A stretch of 64,000 bases of DNA from Arcuatula senhousia (Eukaryota > Mollusca > Bivalvia > Mytilida > Mytilidae), in the NCBI GenBank assembly GCA_963971305.1, contig OZ020305.1, positions 1,955,001-2,019,000 of the forward strand, written 5' to 3'. Position numbers and translations under genes: made by a program. The notes beneath the pieces were generated by a model, which was not told the DNA's origin, made no database searches, and worked only from the letters and a program-made list of their open reading frames with translations. Position 1 is the first letter of the stretch, and the number at the start of each line of letters is the position of its first letter. Of this stretch, positions 23,701 through 38,700 are shown piece by piece.

Positions 23701-26700
23701 AAATGATTGATTGTAACAATAAAGCTGTTTCTGTCCTGTCTGCGTCATTTCAGCCTTCACCAGGACATATAGAAAAAATGTGATTGATTTTGATATATAC
23801 ATGAAACTGATAATTTTCTAAACCTGAAACTATGGCCTCTTAACAGTCTGCATACTAGTGGTTGGTTTACAATGTCTATTGTTCAGCTTAGGATAGTTTT
23901 ATCTTGTTTTGTAATTAATGACATGTTCGAATACACAATTAAAAAGAGGACTTTAAAAATTTGCTTTACAGGTCCCAATTCAGCCGTCTGAATGGCATAG
24001 GACCCTAGTTATACCACAAGGTTGGACTTCGTTCATGGACAGACTATTTACCGCTATGTTAGAGGTATGTAGAGTCTTGATAAAGACATGTTGAATAAAC
24101 TGCAATTCTAAAATAATTTAAAATAATCACAATGGAAAGCAGCCAGCAGTCTTGAACATGACCAGAGGTCGCTTCTGGCTGCCTTGCATTGGTCCTAAGA
24201 CTAAAAAACGAATACTCAAATCCAAAAATTATGTCATGACTACATGGACTAGATTCCAAGGAAAAGACATTTTGTTGAAATTATTAGTTCTGTGTTTTGC
24301 ACATTAACTAAATGATATCAATATAAACAGAAATTTTTTTTTTGAAAATCACACAAAAAATGGTACACGAAAATAATGAAAAACACAAAAATTGGTAAAC
24401 AAAAATAATGAAAACCACAAACATTAGTGCACAAAAATAATGAAAACTACAAAACTGGATACAGTAAAAATTGGTACACAACAATTATGAAAACCGCAAA
24501 AATTGGTACACAAAAAATCATGAAAACCACAAAAATGGTAACCAAAAATGATGAACAACACAAAGAATTAATGAAAACAACAAAAATTGGTACTCAAAGA
24601 TAATGAAAACCTTTGAAAATTAATTAAAACAACAAAAAATGGTACACAAAAATAATAAAAACTAAAGAATTGGCACATAAAATTAATGAAGACTACAAAA
24701 AATGGTACACAGAAATAATGAAAACCACAAAAATGTGTAAAAAAATAATAAAACCACAAAAGTAAACAAAACAAATGATGCACAAGAGTAATGAAAACCA
24801 CAAAAATGGTACGCAAAAATGATGAAAACATTAAAGATTAATTAAAACAAAAAAAAATGGTACACAAAAATACCAAACCAAAGAAAATGGTGCACAAAAA
24901 TAATGAAAACCTTAGAATTTAATTAAAACAACAAAAAATGGTACACAAATATTGAAAACCTTAAAAATAATCAAACAACAAAAAAATGGTTCACAAAATA
25001 ATGAACACCACAAAAATGGCACTCAAAGATAATGAAAACCACATAAATTGGTTCACAAAAATAATGAAAACCACAAAAATTAAATCAAACAACAAAAAAT
25101 GGTACAGAAAAATAATGAAAACCACAAAAATTTGTGCAAAAAATAATGAAAACCACAAAAGTTGGTACACAAATAAAAAATGAAAACCACAAAAAATTTT
25201 ACACAAAAATAATGAAAACCAAAAAATGAATTGGCTCTAAAATCATGGTTTGTGATAATTTATGAAATGACCTGCATTTAACTTAATTGGCTGCATATTG
25301 TTGCTATTGTCTTTCAAATTTCAACTTTGTTTATTGTAAAGGAGATTTCCTATCATTCTACAATGAAAAATCAGTTTTTGTTCTTAGGGTACCAATTTAA
25401 ATAGTTCTCAACTTTTATTTGGGAGGGGGGGTTTCACTTAATCCTCAATTTAAGAATCCAACAAATATGATTTTTCTTCTCTACATTGTTTGTGATTTCT
25501 CAACTGAAATGATTAAATGACAGAGTTTTATCTTAAGCCATGACAAGAACTTTTTCAATTAATATCACTTAATCAATGATTTATGAATAAAAGACCATGT
25601 TTCTCTATTTATGCTTTGTTTTTTGTAAATTCATATTGTGTGTGTAACACTACTTGGTTTGTGTGATTTGCTACAAGCTTTTCTTGAATGTTATTTATAG
25701 TTTCAATTCAATATGAATTGTTAATAATCATAAATAAATAAAAGTTTTGGTTTGTATCAATATTTTTGGATTGTAGGGTAGAGTGGCTGAGATTGAACTT
25801 CAAGTAAAAAGAGAACATATAACACAAGCTGATGCTGAAGATAAGATTCTGGCTGCTTGGCTCTGGTAAGGTTGCATGGTTTAGTGTATACTAGGAAAAA
25901 GCTTGAAACTCAATGATTATATGTCACACTTCCATTCAAATTTTAATTTTAATTAGAAATCTAAAGCTTTTTTAATCTTTAAAGGATATCACTGTAGGAC
26001 CTGTGTTGAAAGTTCTGTTTGAAAACTTTCACAAAACAAGTATACTATTCATTGTGTAAAATGATGTGGACTGGGTACATTTAATACGTTATTTACACTT
26101 ATTACTTCTGCTACCCTTCCCTTACCTCAACATGAATAGAAAGTTCGATATACAAAGCCTTACTTTCATGTATTGTCCCCTGCCATTAATCGGAGTTAAG
26201 ATTTATACATTTTCCCTCTATATATTACAAAAACTAGGGCAGTTCATTAACTTAGTTTGAAGTTAAAAAGACAATTGCATGTCTATAAATACTGAATCAT
26301 TTAATGAAGCCTTAGTCCTGTGTCTGACGTGTTACTATATAGAAAAAGGGGATGACAAAATGAAGAACTATGTTTCAAAAAAAGAAATCACTTTTTAAGA
26401 GATAGGAAAAACATTTAAATTATCAGACATAAGTTCCATATCCTTAGTGGGAACAGTGAATTAATTATATGTTGATTATTACATAGATGCATATGAAATA
26501 CAAATTGTTCCCAGTAAAATTAAATCACGTAACTTCACAGTGTAAAATAACCAAAATATTTTCACTCTTGCGTCCTTCCCCGCAAAACTAAATTATGATG
26601 TTGTGAATTGTATTGCGTCGTTGGCATGACTGCTGCTGTCTAAATTCATATGCCATTCAAATTAATTTGTTAAAAAACGATTAAATATGGACAATTTATT

Positions 26701-29700
26701 TATATAATCAATATGATAATCAATAAGGCCTTATACATAACAAAAATATGATCACTTGTACGGGAACACACTCAGATTCAGATTTAACTCCTTAAATCAG
26801 ATGAGTTCACAGACTTTTCATCATATTTTGGTTATTCCCTAAACCCAATTAAATATCCCATAATGCATTCATCTCTTGTCAATACTAATTTAAAAATGCA
26901 ATGTTTAAAGGATTTGATTCCCTGTGTTAAACTTGAATTTTGTCTTGAATGCTCAAAGTAAATGCCAACCTATCTAAGTAGTTTTTTTTCAGGATAAGAA
27001 AAAAAGGGAAATCCCCTCAGGTAAAATTTGTTCTATTTTTAGAACTGTCAATCAGTCTTGCCTTGTGGAAATAGTATATTTACGAGATGAAAATTTTAAT
27101 ATACATGTTATTTATACATGTAATAAAAAAAAATACTGAACCCAAATGCCTGTGGTTTAGGTTTGACAAGTTTCACCATAAAAGGCTTTTCATACATTAA
27201 TTTTTTTTCCTAAAACATTGTTTATCTAAAACATTAAAAATGAACTTTGATTGTACTTTTGATTATATTATCAAGATTTAGCATAACACCTACAGAAAAA
27301 ATACATTTGGGGACAAACTTTTTAAAGTGCTTTTTCACAATGTTTCATCAATTTCTCTTTCTGTCAAAAGCCCTTTCATGTAATAAAAAACGAGCTAGAC
27401 CAGGAAACTATTAAAATTTCTGATGTTAACAATTGTTACGATTTTGGTTATTAGAAGATTCTAATCTGTTGTAGGGTACGGGGCGAGATTGTAGGAAGAA
27501 TTAAGAATGCTTCAAGGTATATTTCTAGTCAGTTATTTACGTCCCTGCTCATTGGCATGTTTCTATATTTGTCCTAATGCAGCTTTGGGTTATTGTGTTT
27601 AATTGAAGGCTGTTGAAGTGGGAATGAGTTGGTTATAACTTGTTAAAGTACATTATTTTTAGAAACATTCAATTTTAGCTAATTAGGAAAGACACTAGTT
27701 TGTATTTAGAAATTTTATAGATAGGCTGTATAGGCAGAATACAAGAAGCCAACTGAAAGAAGTTGAAATAGAGATCTAGCTTTAACTGAATTTTCTGTTG
27801 GTTGCAGTCTGCAATTTAAAAAAAATTGTGGTCAATGAACAGTTAATGAAGCCGTTGGTTACGACAGTTTGCATTACAGTTTCTATAAGAAGATGACAGA
27901 GAGCCAGAAGCAATGTGATAGAAACTCATTTTGAATTTATTTTGGCCACTTTCCATTTTAAAAATAATTTTCATAACAGTTTTGTCAGCAATTACTGTAC
28001 TTATCACAACATCAGCATGGGGTCCTATATCATGGGATTCTGTCCTTCATGGTCCCCTTCTTTCTTTTAAAAATGATATCTGGTAATCTTTTACTTTAAC
28101 ATATGTACAATGCAGCCCTGATTCTTCAATCAAACTCATGAAACTATAAAGCCAGTGTTCTGTGCATTTTCCCTACAATCTTGTCTTATAAATTATACAT
28201 TACTCTGCTTTAGAGGTAACCCAGGGATCCAGTCTAACTGTGTGTATGCCTTGGCTGGTCTGGCTGTCACCATCAACAGATATGGTACCAGTCTAGAGAA
28301 GGAAGCACTAGAAGTAGCAGAAAGCAGCACAGAATATATGAGTCATTCTCATTGGCTGACGGTTGTCATGGATACTATCATGTGTTTAGCAGATGTCAAT
28401 TACATGCCAAAGGGAGCGCTGCTTGGTCTTTGTCAGCAGGTATAAGTTTATTTTTTAATCTTATTGCAATCCATTAAGTTTCTAAAATTTATATAGTTTT
28501 CTTATTATAAAGCACCAAAGAATGCATGTGTCGAAAAATTTGTCAGTCCACCAAAGGCTACTGATTGAGTCGCTGACGAACTGTGTTCAACATGTTGCAG
28601 TTGTATTATGCTGCGCTTGCTTAGCTCTTTATTTACAAATAGTAAACCAGATCATCAGGCGTTTTACGCTCTTATCAGATATAAGACAAGAAATTTAAGC
28701 CAATTCCAAGTAATATATGTATGAACTGGCCATCATTGATTAGGGAACACATTGGTTGGTTTTTGACCTGATGATAATAATTATAATACAGTCTTCCTAT
28801 TCAAAAACCGTTATTACAGAAATCATTTGATGTCAAGTTACTTGCCAGAATCTAAGCTGTAGCCTTGCCTTGTTTACAATCAATGAGTCAATCATTTGTT
28901 TACAGAGATCAGCTGATGTCAAGTTACTTGCCAGAATCTACGCTCTAGCCTTTGCTTGTTTACAATCAATGAGTCAATTATTTTTTACAGAGATCAGCTG
29001 ATGATAAGCTTCCTGCCAGTATCTTGGCCCAGGCCTCGGCAAGTGTAGCTCTAAGTCAGATTGTACCGATTCTTATCTCGACCGACTCTGCTAGAATTCT
29101 TCTAATCTTACGCCTATTATTGTCAAGACTTCCAGGAACAGAAGAGGAATCCCCTGTTTTACAATTCCATGCTGGTCTGGGACTCGGCATGTTCATGGCT
29201 CGTATATTTGAGGAGCTCAGGTATATATGAAAAAATGAACTTACTACATTTACATGTATATGACAGGTTTTGTATCTGCAGTCACTAAAATCATAGAAAA
29301 TATCCTTCATGCAAAAGATTTATTCTTGGAGTATAGAACAGTCACTGTGAATTATCCCCTGCATTGCCTTGTTAACAGTACAATAAACATGAATTTAACA
29401 AAGACCTTTTTGTTCTCTCACGTGTGTTATCGTAAATATCCCTGAGGTTGTTATGCTGCACAGATGATTTGTATTCCCTTTGTCGGGAGAGAGATTTTTG
29501 AACTCACGACATCATATTTTAGGCGGTTTTATGAGATTAATATTAGTCCTTAGGTTATGTTGATATTGTTATAGAGTGGAAATCTGTATATCATGTTTGT
29601 TGTACCTGATAACCATTACAAAAGTTAAAAAAATGTAGATGGGTGCAAAATTTATAATGGAAAAATTAAGGAAATAAATATTCAAATTAATTGTAGTGTT

Positions 29701-32700
29701 AAAACGAGTGAAAATATTTAATTAAGTATAAAGGAATGATGGTGCTAAAAAAAGAATTATAACTAAGGCCGCGTTCACACTGAGCAAAACTCATAGTAGT
29801 TTAAATGTCGCCCGCACTTACATTAAACAGCATTCCGTTCACACTGTAAAATTTCGATGTTTACATGTAGTTTAAATGTTGTGTTCATTACATGCATTCG
29901 ATACTTAATGTAGTCCTTGTGTGGGTTTAATGTACAATAGATTTCATATATTTCTTTTGAATAAACGGCATGCATATGCATTACTTTCATTGGAAAGCTT
30001 TATATGTAGTACATTATATTGTATATTTCAACATTTTCTCGGGTGAATGAAAAAAACAGGGATACATGTCACTTCTAAATATATATTTATTGTATATGTA
30101 TACGGCAAAGCGGAATAGAATTTCATGAAAGGTGTTGCCCATTCGGATCTCTTTTTTGGGGGGCAAAGCGGTCGAATATGAAACATGAAAAGGTGATAAA
30201 ATGAACATGAAATGATAATGAAGTGGAGGAAATGAGGGACACAAGTCCTATCGGGGATAAGAGTTTAGACTGTCACTTGGAAAAGGAGGGATGGAGAGCT
30301 TTTTACACAGGAATCCTATGGGCTCTTCTCTACACAAGACATGCAGCAGGATTCTTTAACGTATGAAGAACATGTTTTTGCCTAACACGTTTCACCACTA
30401 TGGTTTGCAGTCAAGTTTTCCGCATTTTACCTTTGTAGCTTGACGACGCGACATTATGACGGATTGCCCCATTCGACCACCGGGTTCACATTCCAGTCGT
30501 TTTGTGGACAAAGCGGCAGACTCGATATCACCCTTCTGAGCGCTGTTTGGTGGATTTTTACCGACAACATGGCGCTGCTGCTGGCCCGCGCCGGTATTTA
30601 TGTATTGCAATGTTTTTTATAGCAATATATTTCAAAATAATACAAACGGACGAACGGACTAAAGCACCAGAAAATGTGTACACCTTCATAATTATTCTAT
30701 AAAAATAAAAATCATAAAAAGACAGTAAATATGATCCATACTTATTCTATATTTAAATGTCTATTCATCATGATTATTTATCCGTTCATGTTTTGTGCAT
30801 TTAAATTACAGTGTACATGTACATTTGCATTAAATAATGTGAACAATTCATATGTCAAGTCATTTAATTAAGGTTTATCAATGAGAACAAATTTAGTGTG
30901 AAACTAGTTTTTAAAACATTAAACTACTTCTACACATGTTTACTCAAAACAACTTCAGTGTGAACGCGGCCTTAGTAGTGGCAGAAATGTAATGTAAAAT
31001 TTTGTATTAATTTTATCAATTGTGTGCTGAAAATCGTTGAAAAGTTGCTATTTTATCATCTGCTAACAAGTGTTTGTACTTAGAATGTATTTCTAAAAAG
31101 ACAATAATTAATGCTTTTTTAAATTCTATTCATAAGAATTTCAAGTTTTCCATTGATACTACAGATTAAACTGTGACCTTCCTTTACCAAGGAACTCAAG
31201 AAAGTGTTAATAGATCTCAAAACTTTATTAAAAATCACATTAGAAAAATTAAACCATTCAAGAATATGTTCCTCTATTTGCATTTAGATTGAAAGTTCTC
31301 CATCTTTTTGTCTTGACTTTTGTCGAAAATTAATTACATAGTTCTAAAATGTCATTACCCTGATTGTTTTTTATTAAATGTCATAAAATCACCTATAAAT
31401 TGAAATAAAAAAGTTGCTGCAGAATTCTTTTAGATTAAACATTATTAAATATGTTACAGCTAAAATTGCGCCTTAGTATAAATAATTTCAAAGCTTTGTT
31501 TTTTAAGGTTCTTATCCTCAACCTAAGAAAATAAATTGTGATATAGTGTTTGGGACCATTGGTCCTTTCATCCTTTTGTTCCTTCTTAACTATTCTTGTT
31601 CATGCTTGGAAGTTTTCTCTTTTACACATTTCAGTTGGAAGTTTTACCAAATTATATTGCAGGGGATGGTAGAAATATGGAAGTGTTTGGACAAGTTTGA
31701 AGAATGTGTCTTTTCTGAAATAGACAATAGGTTAGCAGTTGATGAGATTGTATGAAATTCCTTTCCTATTTTCTTATTACTGTATACTGTGGATTCATTT
31801 ATATATATATTATTTTGGTTTAGCCATAAGAAAATCCTTGGGTTAATGATTTTTTGGGCTGCACATGTTGCGATAAGGAACTGATAATACTTCAAATTTG
31901 ACTGCCTCCCGAGAAACATAATCAGTTGGTACTATACAAACAATTAGAAAAACTTTAAAAATAAATCACAGGAACGTTTGGCATTCCACAGAAGATTCTT
32001 TAAATGTTACCAAAAAGGGCAATAGTTTTATTTATTCCCACTAAAGTCAGTTTCTGCAATGTGTTTTACATAGATATGATGGAAAAAGTGTACATGGCAC
32101 AGTATTTATTTAGATCTACCATAGAAGGAAATATTTTGAAATATTGATATTTAGAAAATTGTAAATTGGGTATATATGAAACACAGCAAGCAGTGTATTC
32201 TTTTTAGACAAGGCTGTTTGTTGGGTCTGGCTATGACTATAAGTGCCATGTGTGAGGAAGGAAAGACAGAAGTAAGAGCCCATGTCTCCTTAGTGTTTGA
32301 GAGGCTTAGTGGATTGGTTGAGTCGGACCAAGAGAAAGATATAGCTTATCAGGTTTGCTATCGGTTAATAAAATTAAAAACAGAAACATCTTATTAATTT
32401 GAGTAAAATTGTAATAAATTGCTCAAAGATAAAATACTTATGATTAAAAACTGTTCCTAGTAAGATCACCACAGAAGTATTTTGTTTCAAAGAAAATGTA
32501 GGTTCCTGAAATCATCATTTTAAAAAGGTGAACAAGTCTTTATTACCAGTTTTCAGGTGCAGTGAGTCAAGCAAATAAAGTTATTAAAAGGCACAGACAT
32601 CTAATTGCAACCTTAAAAAATAGAAATGAATTATGAATGAATTTGATACTGTCATTGATGTTTCTTAATGTATTGTAAAGTGAAAAAAAAATGAATATTA

Positions 32701-35700
32701 ATATCAGTGTCACTCAATCCTTATCATATACATATTCATATTAAAAAAAATCTATTTGACATAAGCAACAACAAAAAACTCAGTCAATTCTGATTTGTTT
32801 TGATATTGTTATTTAAGAACCCAAATCTTCTCATTTCATTTTCTATAGATTATGAAAATTTTAGCACATGTTACAATGATTTGGACCCTTTACGGTTTCT
32901 ATTATTAATTTGCCTGTTAGATCAATGCATTTCCATATGAGAACAGAAGTTTAAAAGGACCTTAAAATCTGTAAAATTGAAAAAAAGGATAGGGAATGGC
33001 TTTATGAATGTTGAGTGACCTACATTATCTCTGATTTACTGAGCCAAAGCCTGTGATAGGAAGTTAATTAAAGTAATTGTTGCTATAGAGAAATTCTAAT
33101 TGAAAATATCTAGGGTTTTCTTAATACAGGAGACCTATCTGATGTTGTTTAACTTTCATAACTTTGTTTTAAGACTTATATGAGCCTTATATAAACACTT
33201 CATTTTTTGTAAAAAGACAATGTCTTAATTGTCTAAAAAATAACAAAGATTTTGTAGAACTTTACTGTCTTGGGTCTTAATTATTGCAAAGTGATACTAG
33301 TGTGTTAGTTATTGATAAACAGTGATATATTCAATCAGATGTACAATATAAGTGGGAATTTTTTTTTATTTTCACTATACACATGACAAACATCAGGACA
33401 GGAAAGATTAAGCAATTATGTTAGGAGTAGCAATTTGTTAACAAAACCGTGAAAAATGCATTAGACCAAAATGAAAGCATACTTTTTAAACAAAACAGTG
33501 AAATTTTCCATCCTACAAATTACTTACATATACAAGATACATTATTCTACTGATGACAAATTGCAAAAAAAAATCACAAAACATTTTTTCAAAGCAGGGA
33601 CAAATGATATTTAAATCAGTATTTAAATCTTTCAAGTTTTATAAGGATATTTTCAATTTCTTGATTTTCAGGCAACCTCTGTATGTTTGGCTTGTGTTAC
33701 TGGAGCAGGCTTCAGTAGTAATATTATCTCTCCAGAACAAGTCAAAAAGGTCACAGATGACATGGTCAAGGTCAACATGGAACACCCCAAGGTGAGTAAA
33801 TCCCTTTTTTGGTAAGAAAGATGCTTATTGACTTTTTCCCAGTCCTCAATAGGTTAAGTTATACCTTAACTCTTTAAACATTTAACTAAGGTGTCAGGGG
33901 AGACCTTGAATCATGCCCTTGTTCTCCATAGGAACAACCTGTTTCCAGAACAGGACAGGTATAAAAGGTCACAGGCAACTTTGAAAAGGTCAACATGGAT
34001 CATCTGAAGTCAATTATTTCTCATTTATAGTACCTTAACCTGAATAAAAACGGTTCAAAAAGGTTGCAGAAAGCTATTTCAAGGTTATTAAAGGTCATCC
34101 CCTTTTTCTTGAGATCAAATCTTTTTTTAGATTTATCAGTGTTTTTCATGTTATTTTCCCGCTATTGTAGATAACAGGAGTGAGCTTAGCCTTGGGTATG
34201 ATGTGTTATAGCATAGGAAAAGCTGGGCATCCAACTATTGGAGAAGTCAAAATGAAGCTGTTTACAAGATGGATGACAACACTTAAAAATAAAGTTAATA
34301 GGGAAATATATAAATCTAAGTTTGATGACTGGCTTAATGTTCTATATTAAACATATATAAAACATTTATCATCAGTTTTTTGCACATTGATCATGTCGCC
34401 TTAAAGACTCATATGGATATGATATTTATTACTTATTCCACATTGCATTTTGTTCTATTAAATATATTTAACAAAACTTTTTACAGGCTGTCTAGTCTTT
34501 TTAAATGTATGCATCATTAGCAAATGATATCATAGAAGTACAATGAATGAGAAAACTATGTTAAATTTTGACTTTGAAAGGTGTCTGGTTGTTTCTTGTA
34601 TAGAATAGTATAGAAAAACCGCTCATCATCATTTCTTTAACCCAATACATCATTTTTTAAATCATTTTTTGTTTTATTTAAATGTATCTTTGGTAGCATC
34701 TATTAACAACTAAATGAATTCATCTCCTAATAGACGCTCTCTGTTTACAAAGATAGATTGCCATCTTTTCCAGGACCAGGATGCTATGGTTACCATTGCC
34801 TGTCTGAATGGCCTTATTGCACTGGTAGGGTCAGAGAGAACTTTGATTCCAGTAAGTTCAGATAGTCTACTGCATATGTAACACTATTTACCTTCATGTC
34901 TTTTTTCCTATTGTTCGCAAATCTTAGGTTAAAATGTTGTTTAATCGGATTATTGTAAAGAAACAATTCAAAAATATGAAAAACTTCTATTAATTTTATA
35001 TTTTCTCCATCACAAAATGACAATTTAAAGTTATCATGTTCCTAAAATCTTCATTCTTATCTGTTGTGCAAACTTAATAAAATTGTAATTTAAAAAGAAG
35101 ATAAAATGTATACGTCCTTTTATGCTGTAATAAAGATGGGAGCATAAAGTTTTGTTATTTACAGTATTCGTATAGTAAAAGCTTATATCTCTCTCCATTC
35201 ACCATTGTACCATATACCATCCTCATACACCATATACTATCCCCATCCCCATACGCCATTAACCATCCCCATCCTCATACACTATTTACCATCTCCATCT
35301 GCCATTCCATTCCACATACATCATATAGTATCCCCATTACCACAATCCAATTGTTTATTATCAACAATCTTACTTTTTATACTTATCAACTTAATCATAC
35401 ATGTATTTATAAAACAATTTATAAAGAAATATTCAAGTATAAATGTTTATTTTTAAATATCTGTTTTCATTATTTAATTTAAGAGTTGTATTTCATTTAT
35501 TCTAGATCTATTAATAATACAGATAGAATGTAAGCAATTTTTATAGAGATCATGAGCGTAATTTCAAACAAAATACGTGGACGTCATTTAATTTGATCCT
35601 GAACTTTCTAGTAACTTTTACTTTTACGTAATTCAAAACAACATACATGTACATGTAACAGTACGTCATTTAATTTGATCCTGAACTTTCCGGTAACTTG

Positions 35701-38700
35701 TGCACATTCTATTTATATTTTTATCAGCCAGTGAATTCCTTCAATTAATAAGAAAAATCAAATGAAAATGTATAAATAGCATTGAAATGAACATATTTTT
35801 TATCTGATAAAAAGCTGTTTTTATTAATTATATTGAAAATAATACTGTTTAAAATTGACATAATTTATATTTTCATATAAATACAAAAGGCTATTGTCTT
35901 ATGGACTGAATTACAAGATGAAATAAAATAATGTTTTATCAAAAATATTGAAAATTTGAATTAAAATTTATATTATCATTAACAATCTAAATTATATAAA
36001 AAATTCTGAAAATATGGACTAATCAAATTCGAAATTCCATTTACCATCCCCATTCCCCATTTCAATGGACCAATCAAATTCGAGATACCATTTACCATCC
36101 CAATTTCCCATTTAGCGTTCATATTTTACTACCCCATCCCCATACATGATACCATATACTATTCACCATCACCATCCCCATTCCCCATCCCCCCATATAC
36201 CATAGATAGGGAAGCTTTTACTATACGCGGACTGTATCTATCTGTGTGTCTTGGTATAATTTTAATGTCAACTGCCTTGGAAATGTTGAACTTATTTATA
36301 ACCCATGATCTATGTTTAAATTCAGAAAAGCATCTCTCTGATTACATTAATTGGGTTGATGTTAATAACCTTATTATTAACATTTAATCTATTTTTAGGT
36401 TCAGAGTAATACATCTCTAATTGGTGGAGATGTCAATGTTGACCTTATTATTAACCATGTGACTGAGACCATTTTAAAGGGAGATAATTTAGGTATTCAG
36501 AGTAACTGTTCCTGGATGTTAGGTCACTTGTACTTATCTGCATGTGCAGTAGCAGAAACAAGAGCCAGTGGTAAGAATAAAACAAGACTTACAGTCAATT
36601 AATTAATTGAATTAATTGCAGTTGGAGCTAACATATGTGTTGTAGTCTCATGTTCATTTACTCCATATCCTTTCTTTAATTATTTACAGATTTACTTGAC
36701 TTTATTTTCCACAAATCAAGGTTCTTTTAAATAAGGTGCGTGTTATTTTCCTTTCATTTAACAGGTTTGAAAATATACATTTTAAAACCAAAAGCAAGTA
36801 GGTAAATTTTACATTGAAAAAGTGTTACACAGTTAGTTAACTTAAATATTTTTTCCTGAGGCCCTTTATTAAAAACAAATTATGAGATAAGTGTAAAGGG
36901 GGCATTTTGAATATCTATCAATGCCAGTTGATATGTTTACTAAATATTTTTGAATTTTACTATTTGGTTCATTTGATAAAGTTTTAATTGATGTTAGCAA
37001 TAACTGTGGAAATAATTTTGTTGGAGATATAACACTTTGCAAAGACAATTTTCCTCTTTAGTAAATAATCACTCAACTTATGTAAAACTACTCAGAACTT
37101 GTTATGTTTTAGGTCCAGTGACTGTAGTTATGCATATTATTACCATGACATTTTTAAAGTTTCACGATAGTTGATGCCCTTTGAATTTAGATATGGGGGA
37201 ACATGAAGGAGACATTGTTTTTGCAGTCAAATTCAATCTTGAATTAAATTTTGATATATATTACAGGTTATAAAACTTGAAAAAAAAGTCATTCAATAAA
37301 ATGTGTATGCCCTCTGAGACTTCCTGGTTCCCTTCATGTGTGTCGTAACCATGTTTAATGAAGGTTGTTCTACTTTTCCTTAACTTAATCCAGCTCCTTT
37401 CCTTATGTTTTATTAACTGTTTTTTTCCTGTTGATTTGTTTGCCATTTGGTAATTTGGACCTCTTCTGAACAAGGTTTATTTTATTATAAATGGAAGTAA
37501 CTGATTAACGTTCATTAACTGTGATAGCTTAACTGTCATTTTCTAAATTGTCTTTTGTATATATTGTTTAGAAAAAAATGTCAGAAACTCACATAATTTA
37601 ATTTGACAAGAGTGTTTTGATATAAATTCCAATATTTTGTGTTAAAACATTTTACCATTTCTTTAAATACATTTATTCTTGAAATGTAATTTGTTAAAAA
37701 AAGCTTTTGAGTTTATTACTGTAAACAAAAGACAAATTTTATGCATTATCTGATTTCAATTTTAATTTGTCAGCAGAAATGTCTGTTGCATTTTGATGGG
37801 TTCAGTTGACACCCACAATAGTTCATATTATTACTAATGCTTTTACATTTAATTTTTAAAAGTCACAAAAAGTGGAATGGATACAAATTTGTATTTTTTT
37901 TCTTTCTTAAGTAAAATTTGAAAATAATTCTATGAAATATTTTACAGAATTCTTTACTGTTTACTTATTTTTAAAACGGCTCTATACATGTTATGATACA
38001 TGAATTATTATGTATACTTTTTATCAACCGTGATAATTACTTAATTGGTTGTTATGCAAGACACTTAAAGTGGCAGGACAAAACCCTCTACTTTGGTATG
38101 ATAACTTAATGTTATCAGATTTGTGCTTATGACTATAATAATAGCATTTAAATTGAACTTAGCAACAGAAATTATCTTTTTATAATTCTTGATAGACTAA
38201 AAGTGCATTAAATTTTTGTATTATTTTCAACATAATACAAAAATTGGCATTGCTTTATTCAGATAAAGAAAAAACACATTACAAAACTAATTTGACAAAT
38301 TCTATTTGTAAACAGAATTAAAGAATCAATAGCTTGACAGTTATTGTTCTCTAAATTTCTCCATGCTGATTGGTTGTTTGTCTGACTTCTAGTTTTACAA
38401 GTTACCTTTCTGCCCTGTTAGGTGATAAGAAGAGGCTACCATTTTCTCGCCATGCACTTATATAATTAGGGAATATCCTTTGCTTAATGGATTTTCCTCA
38501 ATGTAAATGGCATTAGTAGACTTGTTAAGGACTTGAGAATAAATCATACAGGGTCCATCCATTTCAATGACAATATTTGACAAATTTAATTTGATAAAAA
38601 TCCTTTTCATGAATAAAAGCATTGTATATCAAGCAAATGCCAATTTGGTTTAGATGCTGAGACAACTTTCCAGTTAAAAATATTACTTCATGTAGGGCTT

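Noticed and set aside
24568..25206. Hydrophobic or Lys-rich ORFs in the A-rich region
   Set aside because: Low-complexity minisatellite translated; no protein character.
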